Program-made: the position numbers and the translations under genes
DNA from: Polaromonas sp.
Lineage (GTDB): Bacteria > Pseudomonadota > Gammaproteobacteria > Burkholderiales > Burkholderiaceae_C
DNA length: 18,241 nucleotides
Reading direction: 5' to 3'
NCBI GenBank assembly: GCA_023259235.1
Contig: JAHFQQ010000027.1
Span: 1 to 18,241, forward strand
Part shown: piece after piece, positions 14,725 through 18,241 of the stretch
Position numbering within the stretch: the stretch's first letter is position 1
Layout of the letters: every line of letters begins with the position of its first letter
The notes under the pieces: model-generated
The model's input: the letters and a program-made list of their open reading frames with translations, nothing else
Databases searched by the model: none
What the model was told of the DNA's origin: nothing

Positions 14725-16200
14725 ATGACTACTGCCACCGACGCCATCCCTGCTGCACCAGGCCTGAAGTGGGTCAATAGTCTGGCCGGCCTGGGCCCGG
14801 ATTTTTACACCGAACTTCAGCCTGCTCCGCTGCCGTCACCCTATTGGGTCGGGCGCAGCCGGGCCGCGGCGCGAGAGCTTGGGCTTGAAGAGCACTGGCT
14901 CGATTCCAGCGAGGCATTGGCGGTCTTGAGCGGCAACCGGTTGCCGCCGGGTGCCAGGCCGCTGGCCAGCGTCTATAGCGGTCACCAGTTTGGCATGTGG
15001 GCAGGTCAATTGGGTGATGGTCGGGCCATTTTGCTTGGAGAGATCGAAACAGCGCGCGGCCCGCAGGAAATCCAGCTCAAGGGATCGGGCAGAACGCCAT
15101 ACTCCCGCATGGGCGATGGCCGGGCCGTTCTGCGCAGCTCGATTCGTGAATTTCTGGCCTCCGAGGCGCTGCACGGCCTGGGCATACCGACCACCCGCGC
15201 GTTGTGCGTCATAGGCTCTGATGCGCCCGTGCGGCGTGAGGAAATCGAAACTGCTGCCATTGTCACGCGCTCGGCACCCAGTTTCATCCGCTTCGGCCAT
15301 TTTGAACATTTCAGCTACCAGAACCAGCACATTCAGCTCAAAAAGCTGGCCGACTACGTGATCGACCGGTTTTACCCGGCCTGCCGCGAAGCCAGACAGC
15401 CCTATGCGGCGCTGCTCGAAGCGGTGAGTGAACGGACAGCGCATCTGATGGCCACCTGGCAGGCTGTCGGGTTTTGCCACGGCGTGATGAATACCGACAA
15501 CATGAGCATTTTGGGCCTGACCATCGACTATGGGCCATTCCAGTTTCTTGACGCATTTGATCCCGGCCATGTCTGCAATCATTCGGATGACCAGGGCCGC
15601 TACGCCTATAACAAGCAGCCCAATATCGCTTACTGGAATCTGTTTTGCCTCGGCCAGGCCCTGCTGCCGCTGATGGATGATCAGGCACAGGCATTGGCGG
15701 CGCTGGAGCCCTATAAAACGTTGTTTCCCCAGGCACTTGAAGCGCGAATGTGCGCCAAACTTGGCCTTTCTGAAGCGAGGCCCGGGGATCAGCTTCTGAT
15801 TGAAAGCACTTTCAGTCTATTGGCCGCCAACCGCGTTGACTACACCATTTTTTGGCGTCGCTTGTGCAACTTTACGCCGCAAACAGGTCACGAGCCGGTG
15901 CGCGACCTGTTTCCTGATCGTGAATCCTTCGATATCTGGGCGCTACAATATTCAGAGCGAATATCAAATGTGGATCAAGGGTTGAGAGCTGATTTGATGC
16001 TTGAAAATAACCCCAAATTCGTGCTGCGCAATCATTTGGGCGAAGAAGCCATCCGCGCCGCGAAACTAAAGGACTTTTCCGTGATCAACACCATGCTGAC
16101 CTTGCTGCAGGCGCCATTCGACGAGCATCCTGGTCATGCCGGTTACGCCGATTTTCCGCCAGATTGGGCGGCTTCCATAGAAATCAGTTGCAGTTCCTGA
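14725..16200 (+). CDS. selO: Protein adenylyltransferase SelO (YdiU family pseudokinase)
   Basis: This is a 491-residue SelO protein, which transfers AMP from ATP to Ser, Thr or Tyr of target proteins and is linked to the oxidative stress response. Family blocks are all present: YSGHQFGMWAGQLGDGRA (84-101), QLKGSGRTPYSRMGDGRAV (117-135), GIPTTRAL, and the active site HGVMNTDNMSI with Asp258 and Asn259, followed by metal-binding Asp268 in LTIDYGPF. The spacing of the two Asp residues matches characterised bacterial SelO. The C-terminus is SCSS, with Cys489 antepenultimate where animal SelO has selenocysteine. I start at the ATG at 14725 rather than the GTG two codons upstream because of the leaderless promoter geometry. 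msrB follows after 40 bases, which fits a shared redox role. Confidence 0.95.
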   Translation: MTTATDAIPAAPGLKWVNSLAGLGPDFYTELQPAPLPSPYWVGRSRAAARELGLEEHWLDSSEALAVLSGNRLPPGARPLASVYSGHQFGMWAGQLGDGRAILLGEIETARGPQEIQLKGSGRTPYSRMGDGRAVLRSSIREFLASEALHGLGIPTTRALCVIGSDAPVRREEIETAAIVTRSAPSFIRFGHFEHFSYQNQHIQLKKLADYVIDRFYPACREARQPYAALLEAVSERTAHLMATWQAVGFCHGVMNTDNMSILGLTIDYGPFQFLDAFDPGHVCNHSDDQGRYAYNKQPNIAYWNLFCLGQALLPLMDDQAQALAALEPYKTLFPQALEARMCAKLGLSEARPGDQLLIESTFSLLAANRVDYTIFWRRLCNFTPQTGHEPVRDLFPDRESFDIWALQYSERISNVDQGLRADLMLENNPKFVLRNHLGEEAIRAAKLKDFSVINTMLTLLQAPFDEHPGHAGYADFPPDWAASIEISCSS

Positions 16201-16240
16201 CCAGTCCCAACGCCCCGAAAATTTACATGACGGTACCAAC

Positions 16241-16651
16241 ATGAGCACAAAAATCGAAAAGACCGACGCCGAATGGAAGGCCTTGCTGGCTGAAAAGGGG
16301 GCTGAACCGGGCGCTTTTGAGGTCACTCGCCGGGCCGCCACCGAGCGCGCGTTTACCGGCAGACATGAAACCAATTTTTCAGAAGGCACGTATCGCTGTA
16401 TCTGTTGCGGCGCCGACCTGTTCGACTCTACCAGCAAATTTGACGCGGGTTGCGGTTGGCCCAGCTTTTCACAGGAACTCAACGCGGGCGCCATTGAAGA
16501 GCATGTGGACCGAACCCGCGGCATGACACGCACCGAGACCGTTTGCGCCCAATGTGGCGCGCACCTGGGCCACGTGTTTCCCGATGGCCCAACACCCACC
16601 GGACTGCGTTACTGCATGAACTCCGCCTCGCTCGATTTCAAACCTCGATAG
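16241..16651 (+). CDS. msrB: Methionine-R-sulfoxide reductase MsrB
   Basis: This is a 136-residue cytoplasmic repair enzyme that reduces the R epimer of methionine sulfoxide in proteins. Both zinc-binding pairs are present: Cys53/Cys56 in RCICCG and Cys102/Cys105 in VCAQCG. The core GCGWPSF motif lies at 70-76, HLGHVFPDGP at 108-117, and the catalytic cysteine is Cys125 in RYCMNSASLDF. Cys55 is an additional cysteine inside the first pair. The length is standard and the protein complete. It starts 40 bases after selO on the same strand and has no evident Shine-Dalgarno; the bases before the ATG are CGGTACCAAC. It is probably cotranscribed with selO, joining two oxidative-stress functions. GC-rich tandem repeats begin four bases after its stop. 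Confidence 0.96.
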   Translation: MSTKIEKTDAEWKALLAEKGAEPGAFEVTRRAATERAFTGRHETNFSEGTYRCICCGADLFDSTSKFDAGCGWPSFSQELNAGAIEEHVDRTRGMTRTETVCAQCGAHLGHVFPDGPTPTGLRYCMNSASLDFKPR

Positions 16652-16655
16652 GCAT

Positions 16656-16866
16656 GTGGCCCCCACGTTCGCTCACTGCGTGTAGCTCTCTGCCCCCCAA
16701 GGGGGCTGACCTTGCTTGGGGCGGCCCGGCGCTGCGGCCGTGGCCCCCACGTTCGCTCACTGCGTGTAGCTCTCTGCCCCCCGAGGGGGCTGGCCTTGCC
16801 TGGGGCGGCCCGGCGCTGCGGCCGTGGCCCCCACTTTCGTTCACTGCGTTCAGCTCTCTGCCCCCA
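16656..16866. repeat. 84-bp tandem repeat, 2.5 copies
   Basis: Units start at 16656, 16740 and 16824, each with GTGGCCCCCAC. The first two are full 84-mers with only a few differences; the third is cut after about 43 bases and has several changes. Each unit holds a CCCCCC/GGGGG hairpin core. Similar units are common between genes in Comamonadaceae (from memory), and a degenerate pair lies between livG and livF. The hairpins could act as a terminator for selO-msrB. Confidence 0.85.
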
Positions 16867-16886
16867 GGACGCTCAAAATCTACCGC

Positions 16887-16892
16887 GATAAT
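16887..16892 (+). promoter_or_regulatory. -10 box of yciB, leaderless geometry
   Basis: GATAAT sits six bases before the yciB ATG and no Shine-Dalgarno is present in CACCTC. Transcription would start at the ATG. No good -35 is seen at the expected distance, which falls at the edge of the tandem repeat. Confidence 0.5.
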
Positions 16893-16898
16893 CACCTC

Positions 16899-17525
16899 AT
16901 GAAGATTTTGTTTGATTTTTTGCCAATCGTACTTTTTTTTGGGATGTTCAAGTACGCTGAAGGGCACCGGGACTGGGCCGCCAGCACAGCGACCGACTGG
17001 CTGGGTTTCATGGTGTCGGGCGGCCTGGTAGGGCCTGCCGAGGCGCCGGTACTGCTGGCCACCATGGTCGTGATCGTGGCTACGCTGGCGCAAATTCTCT
17101 GGATCAAGGCCAGGGGCCGAAAAGTCGATGCAATGCTCTGGGTCAGCCTGAGCCTGGTCATGGTGCTGGGTGGCGCCACCATTTATTTCCACAGCGAAAG
17201 TTTCATTAAATGGAAACCGACCGTGCTGTACTGGGTCATGGGCGGCGCATTGCTGCTGGGCCAACTGGTATTCAAGAAAAACGGCATCAAGTCGCTGCTT
17301 GGCGCTCAAATGGTCCTGCCAGATTCGGTGTGGCGTACCGTCAATTTCAGTTGGGTTGGATTTTTTTCCGTGATGGGTTTCCTCAATCTTTGGGTAGCCT
17401 TCAATTTCCCGACCAGCACCTGGGTCAACTTCAAACTCTTTGGCGGTCTGGGCCTGATGCTGGTGTTTGTGCTGGTACAGGGCGTTTACCTGAACAAACA
17501 TATCAAACCGGGAACTACACCATGA
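16899..17525 (+). CDS. yciB: Inner-membrane septation protein YciB/IspZ
   Basis: This 208-residue polytopic protein belongs to the YciB (septation protein A/IspZ) family, which works at the inner membrane and is connected with cell-envelope synthesis and division. Family landmarks are the start MKILFDFLPIVLFFGMFKYA, then ILWIKARGRKVDAMLW, ATIYFHSESFIKWKPTVLYW, and VWRTVNFSWVGFF with LNLWVAFNFPTSTWVNFKLFG. Five or six hydrophobic helices are visible. The start is the ATG at 16899, where family proteins begin; the open frame upstream runs into the repeat. The stop overlaps the bolA start (ATGA), so the two are translationally coupled. The order yciB-bolA-PPIase is conserved in Burkholderiales. 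Confidence 0.95.
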   Translation: MKILFDFLPIVLFFGMFKYAEGHRDWAASTATDWLGFMVSGGLVGPAEAPVLLATMVVIVATLAQILWIKARGRKVDAMLWVSLSLVMVLGGATIYFHSESFIKWKPTVLYWVMGGALLLGQLVFKKNGIKSLLGAQMVLPDSVWRTVNFSWVGFFSVMGFLNLWVAFNFPTSTWVNFKLFGGLGLMLVFVLVQGVYLNKHIKPGTTP

Positions 17526-17830
17526 GCACGGACATCATTGCAGGCAGCGGCGCCAGGCCAAGGCCGTTTCACATCAGCGAAATTGAACAACAGTTGCGGG
17601 CGCAGTTGCAACCGAGCTACCTGCAAGTGCTGGACGAAACCGGCGCCCACGAGGGCCACGCGGGTGCCAATGCGGCGGGTTTTGGCTCGCACTTTCGCGT
17701 TCGCATTGCCTGCCCTGGCTTTGCGGGCAAGCGCAGCGTCGCATGCCACCGGCTTGTGTATGATGCAGTGCAAAATTTGATTGATCAGGGCTTGCACGCC
17801 CTGGCCATTGAAATTGTTGATTCACCCTGA
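17522..17830 (+). CDS. bolA: BolA family protein
   Basis: This 102-residue protein of the BolA family partners monothiol glutaredoxins in iron-sulfur cluster handling and affects morphology and stress responses. An N-terminal extension (about 1-15) precedes the helix ISEIEQQLRAQLQPSYLQVLDE. Then come HEGHAGAN, the strand FGSHFRVRIACPGFAGK, the recognition-like helix RSVACHRLVYDAVQNLIDQGLHALAIEIV and the end DSP. His66-type and CHRLVYD residues match the invariant histidine region; Cys replaces the Arg usually found before HRLVYD. The start ATG overlaps the yciB stop by four bases. A longer reading of this frame from upstream lies inside yciB and is not real. Confidence 0.93.
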   Translation: MSTDIIAGSGARPRPFHISEIEQQLRAQLQPSYLQVLDETGAHEGHAGANAAGFGSHFRVRIACPGFAGKRSVACHRLVYDAVQNLIDQGLHALAIEIVDSP

Positions 17831-17916
17831 AACCAATGCAAGACCTGAAACGTTAATCCCGACACCGGCAACCACTCGCCGGCAGTTGACCATCACCCAA
17901 GGACCCCAAGGAAATC

Positions 17917-18241
17917 ATGAAGAAACCATTTTTATTCGCCGCTGCCGTTGCGAGCCTGCTGGCTCTGGGCACGCAAACCGCCCTGGCCCAGAATATTGCC
18001 ATCGTCAATGGCAAGGCAGTGCCCCAATCCCGTGTGGATTCCCTGGCGCAGCAGGTCGTTCGCTCCGGTCGTCCGGTGACGCCGGAAATGCAGAGCCAAC
18101 TGCGCGAGGAAGTCATCGCGCGCGAGGTCTTCATGCAAGAGGCTGAAAAACAGGGACTGGCCGCCAGTGATGACGTCAAGACCCAGATGGAACTGGCGCG
18201 CCAGACCATCCTGATCCGCGAACTGTTCGCCAACTTCCTGA
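17917..18241 (+). CDS. Secreted peptidyl-prolyl isomerase (PpiC/SurA-type), 5' part
   Basis: The first 108 codons of a gene running off the window. AAGGA lies four bases before the ATG. A signal peptide is clear: MKKPFLFAAAVASLLALGT with cleavage likely after ALA, at about residue 24. The mature protein begins QNIAIVNGKAVPQSRVDSL, the usual opening of SurA/PpiC-type parvulin foldases, followed by a helical chaperone region: LREEVIAREVFMQEAEKQG and DDVKTQMELARQTILIREL. The catalytic parvulin domain would lie beyond the window and is not seen. It is probably periplasmic and helps fold exported proteins. It follows bolA after 86 bases, in the order found in related genomes. Confidence 0.88.
   Translation, partial: MKKPFLFAAAVASLLALGTQTALAQNIAIVNGKAVPQSRVDSLAQQVVRSGRPVTPEMQSQLREEVIAREVFMQEAEKQGLAASDDVKTQMELARQTILIRELFANFL

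Noticed and set aside
14836..15582. 248-codon open frame antisense to selO
   Set aside because: It mirrors selO codon structure and no motif is visible; selO is certain.
16656..16866. CRISPR-like array
   Set aside because: The 84-bp units abut directly without unique spacers, so this is a tandem intergenic repeat.
16638..17501. Long open frame antisense to yciB and the tandem repeats
   Set aside because: High-GC shadow of a well-supported membrane protein gene; low-complexity translation with no family resemblance.
17210..17521. Long N-terminal extension of the BolA frame
   Set aside because: It lies inside yciB in another frame and shows no family resemblance; the ATG overlapping the yciB stop is the proper start.

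Overview
The window looks like chromosome of a GC-rich betaproteobacterium, most likely a Comamonadaceae member of the Polaromonas/Rhodoferax/Acidovorax kind. The basis is codon use, the yciB-bolA-PPIase gene order at the right end, Liv-type transporters beside acyl-CoA genes, and short GC-rich intergenic repeats typical of that family. This is recognition from memory, not a database result.

Left end (1-2140): a decayed, gene-poor stretch. It holds the 3' scrap of an enolase-superfamily gene, a small NTF2/SnoaL-like gene behind an operator-like palindrome, an unrecognised two-helix membrane protein with an internal 20-residue duplication, and a broken VapC/FitB-like PIN toxin with a possible antitoxin scrap.

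Centre (2160-14541): nine genes all on the minus strand. In transcription order they are an AMP-forming acyl-CoA ligase, a periplasmic binding protein (livK), two permeases (livH, livM), two ATPases (livG, livF), a fadB-type hydratase/dehydrogenase, a membrane-anchored M20 metallopeptidase and a thiolase. Together they read as an import, CoA-activation and beta-oxidation locus for a carboxylic acid. No acyl-CoA dehydrogenase is present. The locus is interrupted by a 266-bp MITE-like element between livK and livH, by a terminator just upstream of livH, and by a GC-rich repeat between livG and livF.

Right end (14542-18241): plus-strand genes for SelO, MsrB, YciB, BolA and the start of a secreted peptidyl-prolyl isomerase. 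selO and yciB both have a -10-like box 6 bases before the ATG and no Shine-Dalgarno, suggesting leaderless mRNAs. An 84-bp tandem repeat separates msrB from yciB.

The least ordinary items are the MITE-like element, built from two diverged copies of one hairpin in opposite orientation inside terminal inverted repeats; the degraded toxin gene; the Arg-for-Lys Walker A of LivF; and the peptidase gene between fadB and the thiolase. I see no CRISPR array, tRNA, rRNA or intact transposase, and no convincing wholly new system.
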